Assembly (NCBI GenBank): GCA_963720885.1
Contig: CAVRGW010000005.1
Span: forward strand, 1,116,001-1,180,000
Origin: DATLLN01 sp963720885
GTDB lineage: Bacteria; Actinomycetota; Thermoleophilia; Gaiellales; JAICJC01
Reading direction: 5' to 3'
Length of the DNA stretch: 64,000 nucleotides
Translations under genes and position numbers: made by a program
The notes under the pieces: generated by a model
What the model was told of the DNA's origin: nothing
What the model saw: the letters and a program-made list of their open reading frames with translations, nothing else
The model's database searches: none
Shown: positions 7,540 to 17,269 of the stretch, in pieces
How the letters are laid out: each line of letters starts with the position of its first letter
Position numbering within the stretch: the stretch's first letter is position 1

Positions 7540-8743
7540 GAACAAAGTGTACACCCGGGAGGGGGCGGACGCACGCGTGCTGGGCGGCTACGGGCCGTTC
7601 GCAGCGGTGGCCGGGTTCGTGCTGCTCGCGCTGGTCGCCTCCTCCACCCCGACCCCGCTCTACTCGATCTACGCCGCCGAGTGGGGATTCTCACCGCTCG
7701 CCGTGACGGAGGTCTACGCCGTCTACGCGATCGGCGTCCTGGTCGCGCTGCTGCTGACCGGCGGCCTGTCCGACCTGGTCGGCCGCCGGCCGGTGATGAT
7801 CTCCGCCCTGCTCGGCCTGATTGCCGCCGAGCTCGTCTTCATGTTCGCCGGCGGGCTGGAGTGGCTCTACGCCGCCCGCTCCGTCCAGGGCCTCTCGACC
7901 GGGCTGCTGCTCGGAGCGACCGGCGCCGCGCTGGTCGACCTGCACCCGCGCCGCGACGGAGCGCAGGCGGGCCTGGTCAACGGCATCGCCAGCGCCGCGG
8001 GCATCGGGATCGGCGCCGGTCTGTCCGGTCTGCTCGTGCAGTTCGCTCCCGACCCCGAGGTCACCCCGTACGCCGTGGTCGCCGTGCTGGCCGCCGGCGC
8101 AGCGGCAACCGCGTGGATGCTGCCCGAGACCGTCGCCCGCACCGGCCGGATCACGCTGACGCCCCGAATGCCCCGCGTCCCCAGGGCCTTGTGGCGCACG
8201 TTCGCCCTGTCAGCGCTGGGCGTGACCGCCTCGTGGGCCGTCGGCGGGCTGTACCTCTCGCTCGGCCCGGGCATCATCTCCGAGATCCTGGACGACCAGA
8301 ACCACGCGATCGGCGGCCTCTTCGTGTTCTCGGTCTGCGCGTTCGCCGCGCTCGCCCAGTTCCTGCTCCGCGACGTCGCGACGCGGCCGACCGTGGTCGG
8401 CGGGGCGAGCCTGCTGGTGGTCGGCAGCCTGATCACGGCCGGGACGATCGCGGTCGACTCGCTGGCCGGCTTCCTGGCCGGAAGCGTGCTGGTCGGCCTT
8501 GGCTTCGGCGCCGCGTTCATGGGCGCGCTGCGCTCGCTCGCCGCACAGCTTCCCCCGGCGCACCGCGCCGGCGTCATGTCTGCGTTCTTCGTGGTGGCGT
8601 ACACCGCGATCTCGATCCCCGCGATCGGCGCCGGCGTCGCCACCGTGCACATCGGCATCGCCTCGGCCGCCGCCTTGTTCGGCTGCGCGGTGGCACTGGT
8701 GGCCGCCGCCGTGGCGATCACCGGCTGGTACGAGCTGCGTTAA
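7523..8743 (+). CDS. MFS efflux transporter
   Basis: A 406-residue major facilitator with about 12 hydrophobic helices. The loop 2-3 signature GGLSDLVGRRPVM is clear, and TPTPLYSIYAAEWGFSPL after helix 1 is typical of drug/efflux-type MFS proteins in actinobacteria. It probably exports a small molecule in exchange for protons. Control by the divergent ArsR protein is likely (shared operator at 7514-7539). Followed by a strong two-way terminator at 8749-8782. Confidence 0.9.
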   Translation: MTLEIPNKVYTREGADARVLGGYGPFAAVAGFVLLALVASSTPTPLYSIYAAEWGFSPLAVTEVYAVYAIGVLVALLLTGGLSDLVGRRPVMISALLGLIAAELVFMFAGGLEWLYAARSVQGLSTGLLLGATGAALVDLHPRRDGAQAGLVNGIASAAGIGIGAGLSGLLVQFAPDPEVTPYAVVAVLAAGAAATAWMLPETVARTGRITLTPRMPRVPRALWRTFALSALGVTASWAVGGLYLSLGPGIISEILDDQNHAIGGLFVFSVCAFAALAQFLLRDVATRPTVVGGASLLVVGSLITAGTIAVDSLAGFLAGSVLVGLGFGAAFMGALRSLAAQLPPAHRAGVMSAFFVVAYTAISIPAIGAGVATVHIGIASAAALFGCAVALVAAAVAITGWYELR

Positions 8744-8748
8744 GCGCG

Positions 8749-8782
8749 ACGGGTGCGGCAGGCTTCCCCCTGCCGCACCCGT
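8749..8782. terminator. bidirectional terminator between convergent genes
   Basis: Arms ACGGGTGCGGCAGG (8749-8762) and CCTGCCGCACCCGT (8769-8782) match perfectly with a 6-nt loop. It lies 6 nt after the MFS stop and 31 nt from the stop of the repeat protein on the other strand, so it can serve both. Confidence 0.8.
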
Positions 8783-8812
8783 TGATGGTGCACTCGTGAC
8801 CTGCGATGGTGC

Positions 8813-11800
8813 CTAGGTGATGCAGGCCTCGTTCGATGCGCCGATGGAGGCCGGAGCCCACGCCGACACGTTGCCGGCGTTGTCCACCGAGCGGTACTGG
8901 ATGTAGGACGTGACACCGGAGGTGTTGAACGTCTTGGTCGATCCAGTCGTGGTGGTACCCCACGTCGAGCCGGCGTTGGTCGAGATCCGGTACTCGTAGC
9001 GGAGGAACCCGGAGGTGGCATCCGTCGAGCCGCTGGCCGTGATCGTCCGGGCCGTGGTCGAGCAGGTGGCGGAGCCACCGCTGACCGACGGCGCGGTCGG
9101 GGCCACGTTGTCGATCTTGACCGTCACGCCGGCGCTGTAGGCGCTGACGTTGCCGGCCGCGTCGACCGCCGCGAAGCGGACGTACGTGGTGCCCTGAGTC
9201 GACACGCTCGCCGAGCTACCCGCGGTGAACGCCGACCACGTGGTGTTGTCCGGCGAGGTCTGGTAGCGATAGGTCACGCCACCCGACGTCGCATCGGTCG
9301 AGCCGCTCCCGGTCACCGACTGCGGGCTCGTGGTGAACCACGAGGCGCCACCGCCGGTCAGGGTCGGCACGGACGGGGCCACGTTGTCGATCTTGACCGT
9401 CACGCCGGCGCTGTAGGCGCTGACGTTGCCGGCCGCGTCGACCGCCGCGAAGCGGACGTACGTGGTGCCCTGAGTCGACACGCTCGCCGAGCTACCCGCG
9501 GTGAACGCCGACCACGTGGTGTTGTCCGGCGAGGTCTGGTAGCGATAGGTCACGCCACCCGACGTCGCATCGGTCGAGCCGCTCCCGGTCACCGACTGCG
9601 GGCTCGTGGTGAACCACGAGGCGCCACCGCCGGTCAGGGTCGGCACGGACGGTGCCACCGAGTCCAGCTTGACCGTGGCCGAGGACGACCAGGCGCTGAC
9701 GTTGCCGCTGTTGTCGATGGCGCGGAACTGCACGTAGGTCGTGCCCTGGGTCGAGATGTCGACCGAGTTGCCCGCGGTCGCGCTCGACCAGGTGCTGTTG
9801 TCGGGTGACGTCTGGTACTCGTACCCGGCGACGCCCGAGCCGTTCGGGTCGGTCGAGCTCGCCGACACCGTCCACGGCGACGTGGTGCGCCAGCTCGCGC
9901 TGCCGCCGCTCACCGTCGGGACGGCCGGCGGGGTGCCGTCGATCCGCACCGTGCTGCCGGCGACCGGCGAGGACGGGGCCCAGGACGAGAAGTGCCCCAG
10001 AGTGTCCTTCGCGCGGAACTGGACGAGCGTCTCGCCCTCGGCGGAGATGTTCACCGCCGAGCCGTCGGTCGCGGTCGACCAGCTGGAGCCGCCGTCCGTG
10101 GACGTGCGGTACTGGTAGCCGGTGACGCCGCTGCCCGGCGAGTCGGTCGAGCCCGACCCGGTGATCGGGTAGGTGCCCGGCACAGCCCAGCTCAGCGAGC
10201 CGCCGCTGACCGTCGCGGCCGTGGGGGCGCTGCGGTCGATGCGCACGGTGGCCTGGACGAGGGCGGAGCGGTTGCCCGCGCCGTCGACGGCCTGGAACCG
10301 CACCAGCGTCTCGCCCTCGGCAGTCACCGAGATCGAGGAGCCGGAGGTCAGCGCCGACCAGGTGGTGCCACCGTCGGTCGACGTCTGCCGCTCGTAGTGG
10401 TTCATCGCGGCACCGCCGGTGTCCGTCGAACCGGACGCGGCGACCGCCACCGAGGCGACGTCCTTCCACGTCTGCGAGTCGTTGGTCACGGACGGGTTGG
10501 ACGGCGCGATGCGGTCGATCCGCACCGTGCTGCCCGCCGTCGGCGTCGCCGGGGCGTACGCCGAGTGGCGGCCGGCGTTGTCGGTCGAGCGGAACTGCAC
10601 CACGGTCTCGCCGACCGCGGTGATGTTCACGGACGAGCCGTTGACCGGCAGCGACCAGGTGTTCCCGCCGTCCGTGGACTTGCGGTACTGGTAGTTGAAG
10701 ATGCCGCTCACCGCGTCGGTGGCGCCGGCCGCGGAGATGTTCACGCTGGACGCGTTCGTCCACGTGTTCGAGCCGCCGGAGACGGTCGGCAGCGGTCGGA
10801 TCGCTGCCGTCGAACCAGACGTCGGCCTGGCTCCACGCGGACACGAACCCCGCCTTGTCGACGGCGCGGAAGCGCACGTACGAGTGGCCCGGCGTCGTGA
10901 TCGCCGCCCGGCTGCCGGCGTCGTCGGCCGACCAGGTCGTGCCGTCGGTCGAGGTCTGGTATTCGTAGTTGGCCAGGCCGGAGCCGGCGTCGCTCGAGCC
11001 GGTCGCGGAGACGGCTGACCGACGTGCCGCGACTTCCACAGGCTGCCGCCGCCCACGACGTTCGGGGCGGTCGGGACGGTGCGGTCGATCCGCGCGTATG
11101 CGGTCACCCACGCCGACACGTTGCCGGCGTTGTCGACGGAGTGGAACTGCACCCAGTTGTTGCCCTCGTTGCTGACGGGCCATGTGGAGGCGTCCGAGAC
11201 GGCGCCGTAGGTGAGGCCGCCGTTGCTCGACCAGCGCACCTGGTACTTGGCGAAGCCGGAGCCGCCGGCGTCGGTCGAACCCGCGGCGTCGAGTGTCACC
11301 GAGGCGACGTTCTGCCACGCGGTGGCGTTGCCGCCGCCGGTCACCGTCGGAGCGGTCGGCAGGGTCTTGTCGATCTTCACCGTGTTGGTCGCGTCGGCGA
11401 CCGTCGGGAACCAGGCCGAGGTGTTGGCGGCCAGGTCGATCGCGCGGAACTGCGTGATCGTCGTGCCCGCGCCGCTCACCGAGGCGCTGTTGCCGCTGGT
11501 GACGGTGCCCCAGGTGGAGCCGCCGTCGGTGGACTTGCGGTACTGGTAGCCCTTCAGGCCGCTCTCACCGTCGGTCGAGCCGGACGGGGTGAGCGATGCG
11601 GTGGTGTTGCGCCACGACAGCGAACCGCCGGCGACGGCGGTCGGGTCGGTCGGGTCGGTGAGATCGATCTGCCAGGTGTACGTCTTGGTCGTCGAGCCAC
11701 CGGAGCCCGAGACCTTGACTGCAAAGGTGTGCGACCCGGCGGCCAGGCCGCTGTAGGTCTTGGACGTCGTGCACGCGGTGAACGAGCCACCGTCGATCTG

Positions 11801-11998
11801 GCACGTGGTGGACGAGATGGTGCCGGACTTCGACCACTTGAAGGTCGGTCCGGCCACGTTCGACCACGCAGTCGGCTTCGAGGTGATCGTCACGCTCGGA
11901 GCTGTATGCGGAACGTACGGCATGCCGAAGGCGGATGCCCCACCTACCAGCAGGGCGATCACCACGATCAGCGGTGCGCGGAGCATTCGAATTGACAT
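8813..11998 (-). CDS. giant secreted Ig-like repeat protein A (about 1061 aa)
   Basis: ATG at 11998 has AAGGA before it and starts a Sec signal (MSIRMLRAPLIVVIALLVGG). A first domain of ~80 residues holds a Cys pair (TTCQIDGGSFTAC), then ten units of ~92 residues follow, each with GGS..W, STDG.S.W, VQFRAVD.AGN.SAW and an end such as VRIDRTAPTAP. The last unit has Cys in place of the conserved Trp and a second Cys at the C-terminus (ACIT), a likely disulphide cap. No anchor or sortase motif is seen, so it is probably secreted or surface-associated. Unit 3 is read in a shifted frame between about 11021 (one base missing) and 10795 (one base extra); the two indels cancel. Confidence 0.85.
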   Translation of the reverse strand: MSIRMLRAPLIVVIALLVGGASAFGMPYVPHTAPSVTITSKPTAWSNVAGPTFKWSKSGTISSTTCQIDGGSFTACTTSKTYSGLAAGSHTFAVKVSGSGGSTTKTYTWQIDLTDPTDPTAVAGGSLSWRNTTASLTPSGSTDGESGLKGYQYRKSTDGGSTWGTVTSGNSASVSGAGTTITQFRAIDLAANTSAWFPTVADATNTVKIDKTLPTAPTVTGGGNATAWQNVASVTLDAAGSTDAGGSGFAKYQVRWSSNGGLTYGAVSDASTWPVSNEGNNWVQFHSVDNAGNVSAWVTAYARIDRTVPTAPNVVGGGSLWKSRHVGQPSPRPARATPAPAWPTTNTRPRPTARPGRPTTPAAGRRSRRRATRTCASAPSTRRGSCPRGARPTSGSTAAIRPLPTVSGGSNTWTNASSVNISAAGATDAVSGIFNYQYRKSTDGGNTWSLPVNGSSVNITAVGETVVQFRSTDNAGRHSAYAPATPTAGSTVRIDRIAPSNPSVTNDSQTWKDVASVAVAASGSTDTGGAAMNHYERQTSTDGGTTWSALTSGSSISVTAEGETLVRFQAVDGAGNRSALVQATVRIDRSAPTAATVSGGSLSWAVPGTYPITGSGSTDSPGSGVTGYQYRTSTDGGSSWSTATDGSAVNISAEGETLVQFRAKDTLGHFSSWAPSSPVAGSTVRIDGTPPAVPTVSGGSASWRTTSPWTVSASSTDPNGSGVAGYEYQTSPDNSTWSSATAGNSVDISTQGTTYVQFRAIDNSGNVSAWSSSATVKLDSVAPSVPTLTGGGASWFTTSPQSVTGSGSTDATSGGVTYRYQTSPDNTTWSAFTAGSSASVSTQGTTYVRFAAVDAAGNVSAYSAGVTVKIDNVAPSVPTLTGGGASWFTTSPQSVTGSGSTDATSGGVTYRYQTSPDNTTWSAFTAGSSASVSTQGTTYVRFAAVDAAGNVSAYSAGVTVKIDNVAPTAPSVSGGSATCSTTARTITASGSTDATSGFLRYEYRISTNAGSTWGTTTTGSTKTFNTSGVTSYIQYRSVDNAGNVSAWAPASIGASNEACIT
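9101..9652. repeat. two identical 276-bp tandem repeats
   Basis: Positions 9101-9376 and 9377-9652 are identical base for base, encoding two identical 92-residue Ig-like units (units 8 and 9 of protein A). The other units differ at many positions, so this is a recent duplication or a case of gene conversion. Confidence 0.85.
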
Positions 11999-12071
11999 GG
12001 GAGCATCCTTGGAAGAGAGCGAACGAACAGGGGTCAGTCTCATCGTGCTCAACCGTCCGCTGTATTTCTCC

Positions 12072-12104
12072 CCCCGTTCGGGGAGGACCATCTACCCCGG
12101 GTAG
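12072..12104. promoter_or_regulatory. GC-palindromes upstream of repeat protein A
   Basis: CCCCG-TT-CGGGG (12072-12083) and CTACCC-C-GGGTAG (12092-12104) lie 75-105 bp upstream of the start at 11998. A close relative, CCCCCGATCGGGGG, lies at a similar distance before repeat protein B. They may be shared operator sites; the first could also help end transcription of gene B, whose stop is at 12115. Confidence 0.4.
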
Positions 12105-12114
12105 GTACCCAGGA

Positions 12115-15100
12115 TCAGGTCAGGCAGGCGGAGTTCGCGGCGCCGTTGACGGTCGGCGCCCAGGCCGAAATGAGGCCGACGTTATCGGCTGCGCGGAACT
12201 GCACGACGTAGCTGCCGGTGGCCGACAGCGTGACGCTGCTCGCGGAGACGGTGGCGCCCCACGTGGTGCCGCCGTTGGTCGAGACGCGGTACTCGTAGTG
12301 GTTCACCCCGGAGCCCGAGTCGGTCGAGCTCTTGCCGGTGATCGTGCGCTTGGTCTTCGAGCAGGTGAGCGAGCCGCCGCTCACCGTGGGGGCCGTCGGC
12401 GCGGTTCGGTCGAGCTTGACGGTGTTGGTCGCGCCGCTCGAGCTGGGCGTCCATGCCGAAGCGTTGCCCACGGCATCAACGGTGCGGAACTGCACCTGGG
12501 TCGTGCCCTGGGCGGTGACCACGACGCTCGCGCCGGTCACCGTCGCCGACCAGCCAGAGCCGGCGTTCGTGCGGTACTGGTACCCAGCCAGGCCGGACAT
12601 CGTGTCCGAGCCGCCGGTCGCGGAGACCGTCACCGAGGCAAGGTTCTGCCAGGACAGGGAGCCGCCGGCGATCGTCGGGGCCGTCGGGGCGGTGCGGTCG
12701 AGCCGCACGGTCGCCTGCGTCCAGCCGGAAGCGTTGCCGACATTGTCGACGGCGCGGAACTGCACCAAGGTCTCGCCCTGCGCCGTGATTGCCTTCGACG
12801 TTGCGGTTGCGGTGGACGACCAGGTCGTGCCGCCGTTGGTCGACGTCCGCACCTCGTAATGGTTGAGGCCGGAGCCGCCCGTGTCGGTCGAGCCGGACGG
12901 GGTGACGGTGACCGAGGTCGAGGTCAGCCACGACAGGTTGTTGCCGGTCACCGCCGGCGCCGTCGGGCCGGTGCGGTCGAGCTTCACGGTGTTCGACGCG
13001 CCCGCGCTCGCCGGCACCCACGCCGACACGTTGCCGGCGCCGTCGATCGACCGCAGCTGGACGATGGTGGTGCCCTCGGCGCTGACGGCGGCCGAGGTGC
13101 CCGCCGTCGCGGCCGACCAGGTCGTGCCGCCGTTGGCCGACGTCCGGTACTGATAGCCGGCCAGGGCGGAGCCGCCGGCGTCCGTGCTGCCGCTGGCGGA
13201 GATCGACACCGACGCCAGAGCCTGCCAGGACGTCGAGCCGCCGGTCACGGTCGGGGCGGTCGGCAGCGTGCGGTCGATCCGCAGGGTCGCCTGCACCCAG
13301 TTCGAGCGGAGGCCGAGGCTGTCGATCGCCCGGAACTGCACCAGGGTCTGGCCCTCGGCCGTCGCCGACTTGGATCGCGCCGGCGGTCGCGGCCGACCAG
13401 GTCGTGCCGCCGTCCGTGGACGTGCGGTACTCGTACCCGGCGACGCCGGAGCCGGCGTCGGTCGAGGCCGACGCGGTGGCGGTCAGCGAGGCGACGCTCT
13501 GCCATGCAGACGATCCGCCGGAGACGGTCGGGTCGCTGGGGGCGCTGCGGTCGAGCTTGGCGGTGCCCTGCACCCAGGAGGAGCTGTTGCCCGCGCCGTC
13601 GACCGCGCGGAAGCGCACCAGCGTCTGGCCTTCGGCCGAGACCGAGGTGGAGCTGCCAGACTGCGGAGCCGACCAGGTCGTTCCGCCGTCGGTCGACGTC
13701 TCGTACTCGTAGCCGCTGAGTGAGGCTCCCCCGGCATCGGTCGAGCCGGAGGCCGACAGCGACAGCGATGCGACGCTCTGCCATGCCGACGATCCGCCGG
13801 ACACGGTCGGGGCGGTCGGCGCCGTGCGGTCGAGCCGCACCGTCGCCTGCACCCAGTTCGAGGTCAGCCCGGCGTTGTCGATCGCGCGGAACCGCACCAG
13901 CGTCTGGCCCTGGGCCGAGACGGTTGCACCGGCGCCGGCGGTGGAGCCCGACCAGGTCGAGCCGCCGTCCGTCGAGGTCTGGTACTCGTAGCCCGCGATC
14001 CCCGACCCGGCGTCGGCCGAGCCGCTCGCTGTGACCGGGGACGACGCCGCGGAGCTCCAGGACAGCGAGCCGCCGGCAAGCGTCGGGTCGGACGGGGCGC
14101 TGCGATCGATGCGGGCGGTGCCCTGCGCCCAGCCGGACGTGTTGCCTGCTGCATCAACCGCGCGGAAGCGGAGGAGCGTGTCGCCTTCCGCGGACACCAG
14201 CGCCGAGGCGCCGGTGGTCGGCGACGACCAGGTGGCGCCGCCGTCGGTCGACGACTCGTACTCGAGGTGATCCAGCCCCGAGCCGCCGGCGTCGGTCGAG
14301 CCGGACGCCGAAAGGGCGACGGACGCCACGTTCTGCCACGAGCCCGAGCTGCCGCTGATGCTGGGGGCTGTCGGCGCCGTCCGGTCGAGGCGAACGGTGG
14401 CGCCCACCCAGGCCGATGCGAGGCCCGCTACGTCGACCGCGCGGAACCGGACGAGCGTCTCACCCTCGGCCGAGACGGCGAGCGAGGGACCGGGCGCAGG
14501 CGCCGACCAGGTCGAGCCGCCGTCGGTGGATGTCTCGGACTCGTAGCTGTCGAGTCCAGAGCCGCCGTCGGCCGAGCCGCTCGCGGTGACCGACTCGTTC
14601 GCCTGCGAGAGCCACGCCGGCGAGCCACCGGCGAGCGACGGGTCGGTCGGCGGCGTGCGATCGAGCCAGGCGTCACCGGACGTCCAGGCGGAGGCGTTGC
14701 CCGCAGCATCGACGGCGCGGAAGCGCAGGCTGGTGCGGCCCTCATCGGTCACGTCGGTCGTGTCGCCGGCGGTCGTGACGCCCCACGTGGTCCCGCCGTC
14801 CGCCGAGATCTCGTACTCGTAGTGGTCGAGGCCGGAAAGCACGTCGGTCGAACCGCTCGCGGTGGCGGTCACCGAGGCGACGGACTGCCAGCCAGGGGTC
14901 AGGCCGGACACCGACGGGGCCGACGGCGCCGTGCGGTCGAGCCGCACCGTCTCCTGCACCCACCCGGAGGTCAGGCCGGCACCGTCGACGGCCCGGAACC
15001 GCACCACGGTCTCGCCCTCGTCGCTGATCGCCGCTGCCGCGCCGGAGGTCGCCGGCGACCAGGTCGAGCCACCGTCCGTCGACGTCTCATACTCGTAGTG

Positions 15101-16711
15101 GTCGATGCCGCTGCCCGGGGTGTCGGTCGCGCCGGAGGCCGTCAGCGAGGCGGACGCCGCGTTCAGCCAGGACGCCGAGCCGCCGGCCACTGTTGGGTCG
15201 GTCGGCACGGTGCGATCGATCCGCACAGGGCCGTCCGTCCAGCCGGAGGCGTTGCCCGCGGCGTCGACGGCGCGGAAGCGGACGAGCGTCTCGCCCTCGC
15301 CGGTGACGTCGAGGGTGTCGCCGGGCGCCGCGGCCGTCCAGCCGGAGCCGCCGTCATTCGAAGTCTCGTACTCGTAGTGGTCGAGCCCGGCGTCGCCGGC
15401 GTCGACCGAGCCAGAGGCGGACACGGTGACCTGCGCCAGCGCCCACCATGTTGAGCTGGTGCCGCTGAGCGACGGCGCCGAGGGCGCGCTGCGATCGAGG
15501 CGCACCGTCCCCTGCACCCAGCCGGACGTCAGCCCGGCGTTGTCGACTGCGCGGAAGCGGACGAGCGTCTCGCCTTCGTCGGATACGCCCAGCGCCGCGC
15601 CGTCGGCGGGCGGCGACCAGGTGGAGCCGCCATCGGTTGAGGTCTCGTACTGGTAGCCGGCGATACCGCTGCCGGCGCCGTCGGTCGAGCCCGAGGCGCT
15701 GACGAGCATCGACGCCGAGTCGAACCACGACGTCGAGCCGCCCGCCAGGGACGGGTCGGACGGCGCGGTGCGATCGATCCGCACCTCGGCCTGGGCCCAC
15801 TGCGAGACGTTGCCGGCGGCGTCGTGCGACCGGAACCGCACCAGCGTGCCGCCCTCGTCGGAGACGGTGGCGGATGCAGCGGGGGTCTCGGCCGACCAGG
15901 TCGACCCGCCGTCGGTCGAGGTCTCGACGGTCAGCGGATCGGCGACCAGTCCGGAGCCGCCGGCGTCGGACAGCGGTCCGACGGTGACGTCGACGGACGC
16001 GACGTTCTGCCACAGCAGGGAGCCGCCTGTCAGCACGGGCGTGCCGGGAGCGGTCTGATCGATCTTCACGGTACCGGACGCGTCCAGGGACACAGGCGCC
16101 CACGCAGAGACGTTGCCTGCCTTGTCGACAGCGCGGAACTGCACCAGGCGGATGCCCGGCGCGGAGACCATCACCGGGTTCTGCACGGCCGGAGCCGACC
16201 AGGTCGTGCCGCCGTCGGTGGACACGTGGTACTGGTAGCCCGCCATGCCGGCGCCGCCGGCATCCGTCGAGCCGGTCGCGGCGATGGTGCGAACGCCCGC
16301 GGCGAACCACGCGTCCGAGCCGCCGCTGACGGAGGGCGCCGTCGGTGCGGTGACGTCGACCCGCCAGGTCGCCGTGCGGGTGACGGTGCGGGTGCCGCGG
16401 ACCTGGACGGTGAACGTGTGGACGCCCGGCTTCACCGAGCGGTACGAGATCGAGGTGCGGCAGGCCCGCCAGCGGTTGCGGTCGAGCTTGCACCGGGTGC
16501 TCGTGATCTTCCCCGTCCGCTTCCACGCGAACGCCGCGGCCGTCGCACGCGTGACCGCGGCGGGCTTGGCGGTGATCGCGACGTTGGTCGCGGTCGCGGC
16601 GTCGGCGACGCCGGACTGGATCGCGGCCGCAGCCGTCAGCGCAGCAAGCGCAGGCAGCAGGGCACGCGGGGAGAAGGCACGACGCCGGGGGGAACGGTCG
16701 TCGGTGAGCAC
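12115..16711 (-). CDS. giant secreted Ig-like repeat protein B (about 1531 aa, one frameshift)
   Basis: A paralogue of protein A. GTG at 16711 is preferred because GAGG lies 6 nt before it (TTG at 16717 is an alternative). A signal peptide (RRRAFSPRALLPALAALTAA) is followed by a Cys-paired N-domain and about 15 Ig-like units, ending in a Cys-capped unit (SLTC...SACLT). Near 13375 one extra base shifts the frame inside unit 11; on both sides the repeats continue cleanly, so the gene was recently whole or the base is an error. Highly repetitive sequence makes mis-assembly possible. Adhesion or cell-surface function is likely from architecture only. Confidence 0.8.
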
Positions 16712-16778
16712 AGGCAACCTCGGGGGGTCGTCGTTGAACGCTGATTCGAATACTCACCGCCTGCGGGGATCCGCGCCG

Positions 16779-16792
16779 CCCCCGATCGGGGG
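16779..16792. promoter_or_regulatory. 14-bp perfect palindrome upstream of repeat protein B
   Basis: CCCCCGATCGGGGG is self-complementary and lies 68 bp before the GTG start of protein B, matching the CCCCGTTCGGGG site at 12072 before protein A. Conservation of site and position between paralogues suggests a common regulator. Confidence 0.45.
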
Positions 16793-16822
16793 ATTCACCC
16801 GATGCGGACTAGACCACCCGGT

Positions 16823-17215
16823 TCAGCCGACCGCTGAGACCCAGAGCTGCCGGGTGCGCGGGCCGTCGAACTCGCAGAAGAAGATGCGCTGCCAGCGGCC
16901 GAGCATCGGCGTGCCCTGGTCGACCGGGACGAGCTGGGACGATCCCATGGCGATCGCCTTGACGTGGCTGTCCGAGTTGCCCTCCAGATGCCGGTATCCC
17001 GCGTCCCGGGGCACCAGCCGGCGCAGCACGTCGAGAACGTCCTCCGCCACCGCGGGGTCGTAGCCCTCGTTGATGGTCACCCCGGCGGTCGTGTGCGGAA
17101 CGTGGAGCAGCACCGCGGCCGGCGCCGGGTCGAGCCGCGCCACCACCTCCGCAACAAGATCGGTGACGTCGACCAGCTGCTCGCGGCCGCTGGTGCGGAT
17201 CTCGATGCGATCCAT
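16823..17215 (-). CDS. yjbQ: YjbQ/UPF0047 family protein
   Basis: A 130-residue single-domain protein of the UPF0047 family, some members of which show weak thiamine-phosphate synthase activity. The signature HVPHTTAGVTINE and NSDSHVKAIAMGSSQLVPV are present, as is GRWQRIFFCEFDGPR near the end. ATG at 17215 is chosen over 17224 because GGAAGG sits 9 nt upstream of it. Divergent from argF with a 55-bp promoter region between. Confidence 0.92.
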   Translation of the reverse strand: MDRIEIRTSGREQLVDVTDLVAEVVARLDPAPAAVLLHVPHTTAGVTINEGYDPAVAEDVLDVLRRLVPRDAGYRHLEGNSDSHVKAIAMGSSQLVPVDQGTPMLGRWQRIFFCEFDGPRTRQLWVSAVG

Positions 17216-17230
17216 CCGGCGCATCCTTCC

Positions 17231-17262
17231 ATATGCATATATTTCCAGTCCGATGGTATACT
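17231..17262. promoter_or_regulatory. divergent promoter yjbQ/argF
   Basis: An AT-rich island in GC-rich DNA. TATACT (17257-17262) is a good -10 for argF, ending 7 nt before the second ATG (17270), so argF mRNA is probably leaderless. On the other strand TATATGCATATG provides -10-like sequence for yjbQ. ATATGCATAT (17231-17240) is self-complementary. Confidence 0.55.
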
Positions 17263-17269
17263 CATGCAC

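Noticed and set aside
9992..10900. Long plus frames antisense to the repeat proteins (also 11024-11995, 14267-15454)
   Set aside because: Repeat coding in GC-rich DNA opens all frames; products are Arg/Gly-rich without domains.
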